Positions 7,493 through 15,473 of a DNA stretch of 38,286 bases are shown here, piece by piece. Numbering within the stretch: the stretch's first letter is position 1; every line of letters begins with the position of its first letter. Under the pieces are notes generated by a model, which worked only from the letters and a program-made list of their open reading frames with translations, was not told the origin of the DNA and made no database searches. A program made the translations under genes and the position numbers. Source of the DNA: an uncultured Acidobacteriia bacterium (GTDB taxonomy: Bacteria > Acidobacteriota > Terriglobia > Bryobacterales > Bryobacteraceae); assembly GCA_903876865.1 (NCBI GenBank), contig CAIRBY010000756.1, forward strand, positions 1-38,286, written 5' to 3'.

Positions 7493-7785
7493 AGGGCGAT
7501 ATCAACAAGGCGGATGTGATTGATTTATTTGGGGAGTTGACTGACGCGCTCACTCTCTACGCGGACCGGCTGGATCGCGAAGTGGAGTTGATTGTGCGGC
7601 CGGACGGGACAGCCGTCCTGATGGCGGCGAGTCCGACGTGCGTGGCTGGTGCGGACGTGGACTGCTTCGAAGAGCTGGCGGTCTTTGATAATTTCGTGGA
7701 TTTGTGGAGCGAATTGATGCAGGGCGAAGCGCCGGCGGGGACCGGCGAGACCGCGGCGGAGGAGGTGTTGGATGGGGCGGCCTAA
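7489..7785 (+). CDS. Hypothetical acidic early protein
   Basis: 98 aa, starting at the ATG that overlaps the previous stop. It is acidic (DVIDLFGELTDALTLYADRL, CFEELAVFDNFVDLW) with a central short beta segment (VELIVRPDGTAVLMA). It overlaps the gam gene by 14 bases. Strong negative charge would fit a DNA-mimic or partner protein, but this is speculation; no family recognised. Confidence 0.6.
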   Translation: MKGDINKADVIDLFGELTDALTLYADRLDREVELIVRPDGTAVLMAASPTCVAGADVDCFEELAVFDNFVDLWSELMQGEAPAGTGETAAEEVLDGAA

Positions 7786-8290
7786 GAAGATCCAGCGGGA
7801 ACTGCTGACGGTAGAGGATTGCACCGCGGCGATGGGGCGGCTGCTGGCGGCGACGATCGAGGCGGAGAAGGTAGTGGCGGAGCGGGACCTGGCGATCGCG
7901 GCGGCGAGCGCGCGGTTTGAGCCACGGCTGGATGAGGCGCGGCAGACGGCGGCGGAGATGACGGCCGCGCTGGAAGGCTACTACTACGCGCATGTGCAGG
8001 AGATCGAGGCGTCGGGGCGGAAGAGCCTGCAGCTGGTGAACGGGGTGATGGGGCGGCGCGACAATCCGCCGGCGCTGAAGCCGCTGAACCGGAGGTGGAC
8101 GTGGGCGGCGATTAAGCAGGCGGTGCGGGCGGGGTTGGGCCTGGAGTATTTGCGGCAGCCGGAGCCGGAGTTGGACAGGGACAAGCTGAAGACGCTGGGC
8201 AACGAGAAGCTGCGCGAGTTCGGGATGAAGGTGGAGAGCGACGAGACGTTTTATATCGAGCCGGAGCGGCTGCCGGAGGTGCGCGCGTGA
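7772..8290 (+). CDS. gam: Gam-like host-nuclease inhibitor
   Basis: 172 aa, close to Mu Gam (174 aa). The N-terminal half is a long amphipathic helix (LLAATIEAEKVVAERDLAIA and onward to ARQTAAEMTAALEGYYYAHV). It is followed by the GRKSLQLVNGVMGRR hairpin with the family's characteristic position before a basic WTWAAIKQAV helix, and a C-terminal KLREFGMKVESDETFYIEP segment. Known Mu Gam proteins are Ku-like: they bind DNA ends and protect linear phage DNA from exonucleases such as RecBCD. The position downstream of the A/B genes also matches Mu. Confidence 0.92.
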   Translation: MGRPKKIQRELLTVEDCTAAMGRLLAATIEAEKVVAERDLAIAAASARFEPRLDEARQTAAEMTAALEGYYYAHVQEIEASGRKSLQLVNGVMGRRDNPPALKPLNRRWTWAAIKQAVRAGLGLEYLRQPEPELDRDKLKTLGNEKLREFGMKVESDETFYIEPERLPEVRA

Positions 8291-8511
8291 CGGCACTGGA
8301 CCTGGAGCGGCGGGTGGCGGAGTTGGAGCGGGAACTGAAAACCGTGCGGGGAGTGGCGGATGTGATGCCGCGGCCGATGCGGATGGCGAGCACGTTCGAG
8401 TTCACCTGCATCTGCGGGCGCAAGATTTCGACCCAGGCGGTGGAGAGCAAGTGCCCGGGTTGCGGACGGATGGCGCAGGTTTCATGGCCCGGGACGGGCG
8501 AGGGAGTCTAG
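8287..8511 (+). CDS. Small zinc-ribbon protein with N-terminal coiled coil
   Basis: 74 aa from GTG 8287, overlapping the gam stop. The N-terminus is a short coiled coil (LERRVAELERELKTVRG). The C-terminus holds C41, C43, C56 and C59 in FTCICGRKI and KCPGCGRMA, a zinc ribbon. It resembles small zinc proteins such as Mu Com in layout, not in sequence. Likely a nucleic-acid-binding regulator of the early region. Confidence 0.7.
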   Translation: MTALDLERRVAELERELKTVRGVADVMPRPMRMASTFEFTCICGRKISTQAVESKCPGCGRMAQVSWPGTGEGV

Positions 8512-8513
8512 CG

Positions 8514-8642
8514 ATGATCGAGTACACGCGGAAGATTGTGAATGGTTGCGAGGTGCGGACGTTGACGATCAGCCGGCCGGCGCTGGTCGGGTTCGCGGTG
8601 ATGATCGGATTCATCATTTTGTGCGCGAAGGGTGCGCAATGA
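8514..8642 (+). CDS. Small membrane protein
   Basis: 42 aa, ATG two bases after the previous stop, ending in overlap with the next ATG (AATGA). A single hydrophobic helix (ALVGFAVMIGFIILCAKG, residues ~23-40) follows a polar N-terminus (MIEYTRKIVNGCEVRTLTI). One-span membrane protein of unknown role. Confidence 0.55.
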   Translation: MIEYTRKIVNGCEVRTLTISRPALVGFAVMIGFIILCAKGAQ

Positions 8643-9070
8643 CGGACGCGCCGTTGTTTGACCTGGAGCGGCGGGTGGCGGACGATCCATTTGCGCGATC
8701 GAAGGTTCCGCCCACGGGGCAGGAGCGGGCGATGGCGGAGGTGATCTGGGGGCACAAGGGGCGGGCGAATCCGATTCCGATTGCGCGGCTGTGCACGATT
8801 ATGGGCCTGAGCGAGCGGAGCGTGAAGGCTCTGAAACAGGCTCTGATTGTGACGCACAAGATGCGGATCGGGGCGCTGCGGGGCGGGGGCCAATCGGGGT
8901 ATTTCACGATTGTGGATGCGCAGGATCTGATGGTCACGATCGGGAGTTATCAGGGACAAATCATTGAAATGTGGCGGGTGTTGCGCGTGCTGGCGGAGCC
9001 ACACGAATTGCGGCGCCTGCATGGGCAGTTGGTGCTGGGCGAACGGCCGGCCGAGCAGGCGGCGGAGTAA
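8639..9070 (+). CDS. Helix-turn-helix early protein
   Basis: 143 aa, ATG overlapping the previous stop (ATGA). The centre reads IPIARLCTIMGLSERSVKAL, then KQALIVTHKMRIGALRGGG and GYFTIVDAQDL: a winged-helix layout with a recognition helix followed by a beta wing. The C-terminal part is helical (MWRVLRVLAEPHELRRLHGQ). Probably a DNA-binding protein of the phage early region. Phage replication or regulatory proteins of this shape are common; the precise role is unknown. Confidence 0.68.
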   Translation: MTDAPLFDLERRVADDPFARSKVPPTGQERAMAEVIWGHKGRANPIPIARLCTIMGLSERSVKALKQALIVTHKMRIGALRGGGQSGYFTIVDAQDLMVTIGSYQGQIIEMWRVLRVLAEPHELRRLHGQLVLGERPAEQAAE

Positions 9071-9074
9071 ACGC

Positions 9075-9647
9075 ATGGGAAGACAACAGGAAGCCAAAGA
9101 CACGAAGCCGCGAGCGCCGCGGGAGAAGCGGATCGCGGCGCCGGAAGAGACGGCGGATTTGCGGTTCCGCGAGAGCCTGATGGCATCGCCATACCGGGAC
9201 TTGCTGGAGGAACTGCAGGACGCGCCGCACGGGTCGACGCTGAAGATCGCGCGGCAGGCGCGGTACACGGTGGTCAAGTGGGTGCGGGAGCTGGGGCTGA
9301 AGGTGCTGTGGGCCCGGCGCGACGGGGATTTATACCTGAAGATCGTGGGCGAGGCGGAGGTGGTGGAAAAGCCTCTGACGATCGCGGGCGCGGTGCGGGA
9401 GGCGGCGGAGCATAAAGACACGGCGGCGGCGCGGCCGGCGGCGGCGCTGGCGGCGGTGGGGCACTCGCTGGAAGAGCGGGTGATCCTGGCGGGGCTGAAG
9501 CAGGCGGGTCCGCAGACGCTGCGGGAGCTGGCGCGATCTGTCGCGGTGACGCCGGTGAGCTGCAAGGAAACGATGGCGCGGCTGATCGGGCGGGGCGAGG
9601 TAGAGGAAGAGGATGGAGTCTTCCGCCTGAAGGCGGCGAAAAAGTGA
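9075..9647 (+). CDS. Protein with two predicted helix-turn-helix segments
   Basis: 190 aa. The N-terminus is basic and disordered (KDTKPRAPREKR). Residues ~45-90 (LLEELQDAPHGSTLKIARQA, TVVKWVRELG) and ~140-185 (TLRELARSVAVTPVSCKETM, ARLIGRGEVEEEDGVFRL) look like two winged-helix units linked by an Ala-rich hinge. ATG 9075 is four bases after the previous stop. It overlaps the next GTG by four bases. DNA binding is likely; the target is unknown. Confidence 0.65.
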   Translation: MGRQQEAKDTKPRAPREKRIAAPEETADLRFRESLMASPYRDLLEELQDAPHGSTLKIARQARYTVVKWVRELGLKVLWARRDGDLYLKIVGEAEVVEKPLTIAGAVREAAEHKDTAAARPAAALAAVGHSLEERVILAGLKQAGPQTLRELARSVAVTPVSCKETMARLIGRGEVEEEDGVFRLKAAKK

Positions 9648-10324
9648 AGCGGGGCGCGATTGTAGCGGAGCCGAAGGGGCTGGTGTTCCGGACGGACCGG
9701 GAGCACGCGCACGCGCCGCAGGTGGCGGCTGGAGCGCGGCGGCGGAAATGGAATGCGACGGAAGCGATCGACCAGACGATCCGGAGGGCGTACCAGAAGT
9801 TCATCGAGCAGAACGACCGGCATGCGCTGAAGCGCGCGGCGACGGAGATTCGGTGGCCGAAGCATGCTGTGGGCAAGCGGGCGGCGGAGCTGGGGTTTTC
9901 GCGGGTGAAGGAAGCGGACTGGTCCCTGGCGGAGGTCGCGATCCTGGAGGCCAACACGATGTATGGCTACGAAATGATCCGGAAGAAGCTGCGGGAGGCC
10001 GGCTTCGAGCGGTCGCGCACCAGCGTGTTGCAGAAGCGCAGGCGGATGGGCCTGGTGCGGGCCTACGACGGGTATTCAGCGACGTCGCTGAGCAAGCTGA
10101 TGGGGATCGATGGACATGGGGTGACGGCGTTCATTGAGCGGGGCTGGCTGGCGGCCGAGCATCGCGGGACGGGGCGGACGGCGGCGCAGGGCGGAGACAG
10201 CTACTACATTTCGCACGCGGCGGTGCGGGCGTTTCTGTTCGGGCATGCGGATGCGTGGGATCTGCGGAAGGTGGAGCGGTGGTGGTTTCTGGATCTGATC
10301 ACGGACGGGGCGATCACGAAATAA
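9644..10324 (+). CDS. DNA-binding protein with SANT-like and MerR-like segments (paralogue 1)
   Basis: 226 aa from GTG 9644. The middle (residues ~92-135) has WSLAEVAILEANTMYGYEMI and RSRTSVLQKRRRMGL, a Myb/SANT-like homeodomain pattern. The C-terminus has SATSLSKLMGIDGHGVTAFI followed by ERGWLAAEHR, a MerR-like helix-turn-helix with wing, ending in DAWDLRKVERWWFLDLI. The next gene has the same two-part architecture and the same C-terminal signature, so the two arose by duplication. Probably an early regulator or replication-accessory protein. Confidence 0.68.
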   Translation: MKRGAIVAEPKGLVFRTDREHAHAPQVAAGARRRKWNATEAIDQTIRRAYQKFIEQNDRHALKRAATEIRWPKHAVGKRAAELGFSRVKEADWSLAEVAILEANTMYGYEMIRKKLREAGFERSRTSVLQKRRRMGLVRAYDGYSATSLSKLMGIDGHGVTAFIERGWLAAEHRGTGRTAAQGGDSYYISHAAVRAFLFGHADAWDLRKVERWWFLDLITDGAITK

Positions 10325-10885
10325 ATGCTCAAGGGCGCGCGCAAGCACGAATTCTCGCCGGAGTTGGAGGCGCTGTTGCGGGAGGCATACCGCGCGGCGG
10401 ACAAGCGCGCGCTTTCGCAACGGCTGCGGCGGCTGATGCAATTGCGTCCGGACTGGCCGGCATGGGTGTGGTTCAACGAGGCTGCTCGGATGGGCTTGCA
10501 GGGGGAGATCGGGCGGCGGCGGTGGAGCGCGGCGGAGGACCGGGAACTGATGCTGGCGCTCGGGAGCGAGACGGTGGCGTCTTTGGCAGCGCGGATCGGG
10601 CGGACGCGGAAGGCGGTCTATCTGCGGGCGGAGAAGTTGCGGGTCAGCACACGGGTACGGGATGGGTTGAGCGCATGCGGCCTGGCCGAGGGATTCGGGG
10701 TGGGTGAGGCGACGGTAGCGCGCTGGATACGGGACGGATGGCTGACGCAGATTGAGGGGCGGATTTCGGAAGAGGCGGCGGCGCTGTTTGCGCGCGAATA
10801 TCCGAATGCGTATGACCTGCGGCGGGTGGATCAGGTGTGGTTCAAATCTTTGCTGACAGTGAGGGTAAGACGATGCCGGGCTTGA
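10325..10885 (+). CDS. DNA-binding protein, paralogue 2 of the preceding gene
   Basis: 186 aa, ATG directly after the previous stop. WSAAEDRELMLALGSETVAS and IGRTRKAVYLRAEKL match a SANT/Myb-like unit. The C-terminal LAEGFGVGEATVARWIRDGW and NAYDLRRVDQVWFKSLL correspond to the MGIDGHGVTAFIERGW and DAWDLRKVERWWFLDL stretches of the preceding protein. It is shorter because the loop between wing and tail is reduced. It overlaps gemA by 13 bases. Tandem duplication and divergence is inferred. Confidence 0.68.
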   Translation: MLKGARKHEFSPELEALLREAYRAADKRALSQRLRRLMQLRPDWPAWVWFNEAARMGLQGEIGRRRWSAAEDRELMLALGSETVASLAARIGRTRKAVYLRAEKLRVSTRVRDGLSACGLAEGFGVGEATVARWIRDGWLTQIEGRISEEAAALFAREYPNAYDLRRVDQVWFKSLLTVRVRRCRA

Positions 10886-11331
10886 AAGCAGGGTATAGAA
10901 AGCGGCTATTCTCCGCGGTTCACGCGGAGGCGGCGAAGCGGAAGATCGACCACGATGCGCTGCACGATATGTGCGCGGAGCGGTTCAAGGTCCGGAGCAT
11001 GGCGGATATGACGGACCGGCAGTTGGCCTTCCTGTATCACGACTGGACGGGGAAGGGGCTGCGGCGCCGGGCGGCGTTGCCGCGGAAGGGCGAGGCGGCG
11101 GCGGCCGGCGCGGAGGCGCAGATCGTGAGCGGGGAAGAGCTGATCGAGCTGGGGCGGGAGTTTGCGAAGCGGGAGATCGGGGAGGCCGGGCGCGGAGATT
11201 TCATTGCGCGGCAGTTGCGCGGGCGGCGGGAGATCCGGACCAGGCGGGATTGGGTGAAGGTGATTGGCGGGCTGCGGGCGATGAATCGGCGGGCAGGGGA
11301 AATCGACAGGACACGAAAGGTGAGCTTATGA
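10873..11331 (+). CDS. gemA: GemA/Gp16 family regulatory protein
   Basis: 152 aa. ATG 10873 is chosen because it begins the conserved domain; the frame is open further upstream. The sequence RKRLFSAVHAEAAKRKIDHD, then MCAERFKVRSMADMTDRQLA and FLYHDWTGKG is characteristic of Mu gp16 (GemA, DUF1018). In Mu it is linked to modulation of host gene expression and DNA topology. The C-terminal half (IARQLRGRREIRTRRDWVKV) is basic. It is placed at the end of the early region, as in other transposable phages. Confidence 0.88.
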   Translation: MPGLKAGYRKRLFSAVHAEAAKRKIDHDALHDMCAERFKVRSMADMTDRQLAFLYHDWTGKGLRRRAALPRKGEAAAAGAEAQIVSGEELIELGREFAKREIGEAGRGDFIARQLRGRREIRTRRDWVKVIGGLRAMNRRAGEIDRTRKVSL

Positions 11332-11543
11332 CGATTTCAGATACGAATACGGTGTTGTTGTTTCTGGTGATTTGCGCGGCTGTGGCTGCATTGGCGGTGG
11401 TGGTGGACCCGAAGTGCTCCGGCTGGCTTGGCAAGCGGCTGTATATCCATTCCTGCGCGCAGAAAGAGGCACGTAGGACGTACCAGGCCGAGAAGAAGCG
11501 ACTGCGGGACGGCGCGCTGACGGCGAGCGTGGACGCGGCATGA
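11328..11543 (+). CDS. Small membrane protein
   Basis: 71 aa, ATG overlapping the gemA stop (ATGA). Residues ~7-26 (TVLLFLVICAAVAALAVVV) are a clear membrane helix near the N-terminus; the rest is basic (CAQKEARRTYQAEKKRLRDG). It could be a holin-like or spanin-like protein, but its place directly after gemA is not diagnostic. Confidence 0.6.
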   Translation: MTISDTNTVLLFLVICAAVAALAVVVDPKCSGWLGKRLYIHSCAQKEARRTYQAEKKRLRDGALTASVDAA

Positions 11544-11800
11544 GCGAGCGGACGGAGATTCCGCTGGAGGAGATGCCTTCGCTGAAGCGCGGCAACTCCT
11601 GCTATATCCACCTGGACGAGCGGACGGTATCGATCCACTGGGACCAGGCGCTGCCGGACGGGCCGCACAAGCCGACGCGGGTGGAGACAATGGCGGCGGG
11701 GGCGCTGCTGGGGATCGCGAGGACGCTGACGGGGCGCGGGGAAGAGGCGGTGATCGATGCAATCGCAATGTTCGAAAAAAAGAGGCGGCCGGGGCGGTGA
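11540..11800 (+). CDS. Hypothetical protein
   Basis: 86 aa, ATG overlapping the previous stop (ATGA). It has a small beta segment (GNSCYIHLDERTVSIHWDQA) and a helix (MAAGALLGIARTLTGRGEEA), then a basic end (EKKRRPGR). No family recognised. Last gene of the tightly coupled early series. Confidence 0.6.
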   Translation: MSERTEIPLEEMPSLKRGNSCYIHLDERTVSIHWDQALPDGPHKPTRVETMAAGALLGIARTLTGRGEEAVIDAIAMFEKKRRPGR

Positions 11801-11840
11801 GAGCGGGATTCGCGTCTGACAAAAGCGGAGATCGAAGGTA

Positions 11841-11990
11841 ATGTGGCTGCAGCAAGGTGATGGTGCGATGGGCGGACTGGCGGCGGGAATAGACAAGCGG
11901 GCGTGGGGCGTGGCGGATCATGTCTCGCGTGCGCGAGCTGGTGAACGCCGCCAGAATCCGTGGCGGAAGAGGAAAGCGACCATCACGTAG
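11841..11990 (+). CDS. Possible small basic protein
   Basis: 49 aa. The ATG is preceded by GAAGG at a suitable distance and fills the gap between the early series and the exported-protein cassette. The product is Arg/Lys/Trp-rich (DKRAWGVADHVSRARAGERR). There is no further support, and overlapping frames are also open, so this is a tentative gene. Confidence 0.35.
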   Translation: MWLQQGDGAMGGLAAGIDKRAWGVADHVSRARAGERRQNPWRKRKATIT

Positions 11991-12004
11991 TAACTCTGAC
12001 GACG

Positions 12005-13042
12005 ATGCTGATTGGAAACGCAAAGAAGACCGCAAAAGTGTTACCGATGCTGGTGGAGCAGGCGAGGGAGAATTTCCCGGGCGATGTAAACCGGCAGCGG
12101 ACGGCGGTGCTGCTGGCATGGATCAATCTGGCGGGCATTCCAGGTTGGCAGCCGGAGATGGTGGGCAAGGTGGAAAAGGCGCTGCGGCTGTTCGCGCTGC
12201 TGGTAGTCTGCGTGGCGCTGGGTCATGGGGCGACGACGACGGTGGCGCAAACACAGATCGGCGCGCCGGACGCGCAGCACCTGGCGACGGGGACCATCAC
12301 GATCACGGCAACGGCACCATTCACTGCGGCGGACGGCGTGAGGGTGGAGATGACTCCGCTGACGGTGGAGATCCGGAACGGCGCGTTCAGCGTGAACCTG
12401 GAGCCGAACGATACGGGGACGCCGGCGGGGACGCAGTACGTGGCGGTGTGGGCGCTGGACGGCGCGCGATCGCGTACCGAGCGCTGGGTGGTGATTACGA
12501 GTGGCTCCACGCTAGCCGTGGGGGATGTGGTGGCGACTGTGATTGCGCCCACGGGTGTAGTGCAGCCGGGGCAGATCGCGCAGCATGGCGCCACCGCGGG
12601 GCAGACGCTGGTGTGGAGCGGGAGCACCTGGCTGCCGGGCGCGGTGACGGGCGGATCGGGCGGATCGGCCGGGCCGAACATTGCAGGCAGTTCGAATGTG
12701 ACGGCCGTGACGGCGTCGCAATCGCCGGTGGTGATTGGCAGCGGGTTGACGGCCGCGCACTACGCGGTGCGCTACTACGCGAGCGTGAATACGCCGTGCA
12801 CGGCCGGGGCCGAGAGTGTGAGTTTTCAGTTCACCTGGACGGACGCGGCGGCGCGATCGTTGACGACGGGGTCTCTGGTGATGGGGTCGTCGAGCCAGAA
12901 TTCGCAGGGGTATTTATCGGGCTTATTCGAGTTGTATGCCGGCGCCGGAACGAATGTTGCTTACGTTTCAACGGTGGCGGGGGGCTGTCTGACGGGGACG
13001 GCCAGTTATGACGTGCATGCGGTATTGGAGCAAATTCAATGA
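12005..13042 (+). CDS. Exported beta-rich protein 1 of the secreted cassette
   Basis: 345 aa from ATG 12005. The frame is open from GTG 11960, and ATG 12158 would give a classical Sec signal (VEKALRLFALLVVCVALGHG, then ATTTVAQ). The N-terminal 51 residues before it look coding, so the true start is unresolved. The mature part is Thr/Gly/Val-rich with repeated beta strands: an Ig-like first part (GTITITATAPFTAADGVRVE), a Gly/Ser hinge (AVTGGSGGSAGPNIAGSS) and a C-terminal beta domain with two Cys. It looks like a virion or surface protein, not an enzyme. It overlaps the next exported protein by four bases. Confidence 0.65.
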   Translation: MLIGNAKKTAKVLPMLVEQARENFPGDVNRQRTAVLLAWINLAGIPGWQPEMVGKVEKALRLFALLVVCVALGHGATTTVAQTQIGAPDAQHLATGTITITATAPFTAADGVRVEMTPLTVEIRNGAFSVNLEPNDTGTPAGTQYVAVWALDGARSRTERWVVITSGSTLAVGDVVATVIAPTGVVQPGQIAQHGATAGQTLVWSGSTWLPGAVTGGSGGSAGPNIAGSSNVTAVTASQSPVVIGSGLTAAHYAVRYYASVNTPCTAGAESVSFQFTWTDAAARSLTTGSLVMGSSSQNSQGYLSGLFELYAGAGTNVAYVSTVAGGCLTGTASYDVHAVLEQIQ

Positions 13043-14022
13043 GAAAACGACTTTTGATGGCGGGCGCGCTGTTGGCCGGGCAGGCGATGGCGCAGGTATC
13101 GGGCGCGGGGCAGCTGGGCTGCCAGACGGCGCCGGTGGCAGGAGCGGCGTGGAGTAGCGCCACTTCGCTGAACACGACGCAGATTCTGATTACCAATGCG
13201 CCGGTGGGCCAGGTGGGCATCACGCTGGACACCACGACCACGATCACGGCGGGCGCGGTGACGTTTTTGGGCGACTATGGCGATGGCAACTTCGTCACGG
13301 TGCCGGCATCGCAGATCATCGCACCGGGGACGTTCGCCTCGATTGGCAATCCATACACGCTGATCGCGAGCACGAATCAGCCGTTCGTGGTGATCATGAA
13401 CGGCTTTTACAGGTTGCAGTTGAAGCTGAGCACCGCGATAACGGGGTCGGGGACGCTGACGCCGTATGTGGTGCCGCTGTGCTACACGCCGGCCGCGCCG
13501 ATCGGCATTTACAACACGTCGTTGCCGACGCTGACCAACGGCCAGGCGGCGATCAACCAGACGGATGCGAACGGGCGGCTAATTGTGAGCGGCACGGGCG
13601 GGACGTTCCCGGTGACGGAGAGCGGCACCTGGACGGTCCAGCCGGGCAATACGGCGAATTCGACGCCGTGGCTGGCATCGATCACGCCGAGCACGGGCGG
13701 GGGCTGGTCCAAAGCGAAGTACGCCACACAGACAACGACGGTTCAGACAGTGAAGGGATCCGCCGGCATTCTTGGCGGATATTTCATTTCAAATACGGCA
13801 AACAGCGCTAGTAGCTGCGTGCAGGTGTTCGATTCGACGAGCGCGACACTGGGCAGCACCACGCCGAACATGATCTATGAAATTCCGGCGAACGGGGCGG
13901 CGAACGTGGAGTTCGTGAACGGAGTGAACATGGCCACGGGCATCCAGCTGGCGGCGGCGACGACTTGCACGGGCAGCACCGCACCGACGAGCGGGCTGAA
14001 CATCACGGTTTATTACAAGTGA
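13039..14022 (+). CDS. Exported beta-rich protein 2 of the secreted cassette
   Basis: 327 aa, ATG overlapping the previous stop. A clear Sec signal (MRKRLLMAGALLAGQAMAQV) is followed by a mature region of beta strands rich in Thr, Ala and Gly. The stretch QTDANGRLIVSGTGGTFPVT, then ESGTWTVQPGN resembles segments of phage tail and decoration proteins. The C-terminal ~100 residues (GGYFISNTANSASSCVQVFD) look like a jelly-roll or head-fibre domain. No catalytic motif. A Sec signal on a virion-like protein is unusual. Confidence 0.7.
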   Translation: MRKRLLMAGALLAGQAMAQVSGAGQLGCQTAPVAGAAWSSATSLNTTQILITNAPVGQVGITLDTTTTITAGAVTFLGDYGDGNFVTVPASQIIAPGTFASIGNPYTLIASTNQPFVVIMNGFYRLQLKLSTAITGSGTLTPYVVPLCYTPAAPIGIYNTSLPTLTNGQAAINQTDANGRLIVSGTGGTFPVTESGTWTVQPGNTANSTPWLASITPSTGGGWSKAKYATQTTTVQTVKGSAGILGGYFISNTANSASSCVQVFDSTSATLGSTTPNMIYEIPANGAANVEFVNGVNMATGIQLAAATTCTGSTAPTSGLNITVYYK

Positions 14023-14030
14023 GGACGACG

Positions 14031-14714
14031 ATGAAGCGCGCATTCTTCCTTGGATTGATCAGCGCCTACACGGCATTCGGCCAGGTCTACGCCGTGACGG
14101 TGAATCAGGCGGGCGCCAACTACTCCACGGCACCGACAGTGACGCCGAGCGGTGGCGGGTGTACGACCCAGCCGACGTTTGTCGCGAGCGTGAGCAACGG
14201 CGGCTTGAACTCGGTGGCACCGACATTCATGGGCACGGGGTGCACGAGCGCGCCGAGTCTGGCAATCGGCGGGCCGGGAACGGGCGCATCGGCGGCGGCG
14301 GTGCTGCTGCCGGCGAGCATCACGGTGATGGCGGCGGTGCCGAGCACGGGCGGCAACGGGATTCAGCCGGCGATCGGCGGCACATATACGGCGTGGCAGT
14401 TCGCCTGCTGGCTGACGGTGCCGGCGGCGCGGGTACCGTTTTACGCGAACAACGTGTTCCGGATGCCGGGCACGTCCCAGGTCTCGCAGGTGATTCCGGG
14501 GCCGGCTGGTTTTGGCACCGCGCTGGCGACAGGAATCGTGACGGAGTTGGTGGATGTGGTGAACGTGACGTCATCTGTGGCTGTGGGCGTGGTGCAGGCG
14601 GCGGTGGTGAGCAGTTGCTCGGCGCAGCAATCCTCGCTGAACGCGTGGAATCCGTGGGCGAAATACGGATCCAGCTACCTGAACGGAGTTTGGACGGGAG
14701 TGACGATCCAGTGA
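14031..14714 (+). CDS. Exported beta-repeat protein 3 of the secreted cassette
   Basis: 227 aa from ATG 14031, with GAGGACGACG before it. Signal peptide MKRAFFLGLISAYTAFGQ. The mature N-terminus has VNQAGANYSTAPTVTPSGGG and NGGLNSVAPTFMGTG, a beta repeat of the G-x-x-Y-x-x-x-P kind that also occurs in the long tail fibre at 34261-37287 (AAGAGYTPGTYALGF). The C-terminal half is Val/Ala-rich with paired Cys. It ends overlapping the next GTG by four bases. Function unknown; probably a surface or virion-associated adhesin-like protein. Confidence 0.68.
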   Translation: MKRAFFLGLISAYTAFGQVYAVTVNQAGANYSTAPTVTPSGGGCTTQPTFVASVSNGGLNSVAPTFMGTGCTSAPSLAIGGPGTGASAAAVLLPASITVMAAVPSTGGNGIQPAIGGTYTAWQFACWLTVPAARVPFYANNVFRMPGTSQVSQVIPGPAGFGTALATGIVTELVDVVNVTSSVAVGVVQAAVVSSCSAQQSSLNAWNPWAKYGSSYLNGVWTGVTIQ

Positions 14715-15448
14715 AACGCCTGCTGTTGCTGCTGGCCTCAATTGCCGCCGTGGCGCCTGGGTTTGGGGCCATTACCGTGGTCCAGACCCAGAATGGCGCC
14801 TGCACTACGAGCAACGGCAGTTTTACGACGGTGCCGCAGTCCGGGAGTTGCGGCTTCAGCGCCAGCGTCACAGCCGGCAATGTGGTGGTGCTGATCATCG
14901 AGACCCGGCAGAACACGCCAGCCATCAGTTCTCTGACCACCGCGGGCAAGGTCTCTACGTACAACTCCGCATACAGCCTTACGTCAGGCGGCGCAGTAGG
15001 GATCTTTTTCTATTGCGGCGCGGTGACGACGACCGGAACAGAGACGGTTGTGGCCAACGTGAGCCAGATCTATTTCGGTCACCTGTTCATGCTGGAGGCA
15101 AGCGGAACGAACGGCTGCACGGCGGACGGGACTGCTACGGGATCGAGTTCGCTCAGTCCTGGTTCTATCACGGTCTCGGTGGGGAGCTTGGTGATCAATG
15201 GGCTTTACGACAACACGACGAACTCAGACCTCGTGCTCACCGCTGGCTGGACGACGATTGGGCTGAACAACAACGGTGGAGTGTACAGGTCGGGCGCCGC
15301 GCAGTACATCAAGGCTGTGACCACCAGCTACAATCCCGCCAGCACGGGCAGTACCGACACCACCGTCAACGGCATCATTGCGATTCAGGCGGCAGCGGGA
15401 ACAACGTGTAAGGGCGGCTTGGCGCTGACGGGGACGGCGTGTAAGTAG
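14711..15448 (+). CDS. Exported protein 4 of the secreted cassette
   Basis: 245 aa from GTG 14711, overlapping the previous stop. Signal peptide KRLLLLLASIAAVAPGFGA. The mature part is a beta-sandwich-like Thr/Ser/Gly-rich domain (GSFTTVPQSGSCGFSASVTA, NVVVLIIETRQ, FFYCGAVTTTGTETVVA) with three Cys pairs, ending in CKGGLALTGTACK. Non-enzymatic in appearance. Last of four consecutive signal-peptide genes. Confidence 0.68.
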   Translation: MKRLLLLLASIAAVAPGFGAITVVQTQNGACTTSNGSFTTVPQSGSCGFSASVTAGNVVVLIIETRQNTPAISSLTTAGKVSTYNSAYSLTSGGAVGIFFYCGAVTTTGTETVVANVSQIYFGHLFMLEASGTNGCTADGTATGSSSLSPGSITVSVGSLVINGLYDNTTNSDLVLTAGWTTIGLNNNGGVYRSGAAQYIKAVTTSYNPASTGSTDTTVNGIIAIQAAAGTTCKGGLALTGTACK

Positions 15449-15473
15449 GGCAAATGCGGACTAAGGGGCGGGC

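Noticed and set aside
11920-13011. 363-codon frame overlapping the first exported protein
   Set aside because: Gly/Asp/Arg-rich composition typical of a +1 shadow; the 12005-13042 frame carries the signal peptide and natural composition.
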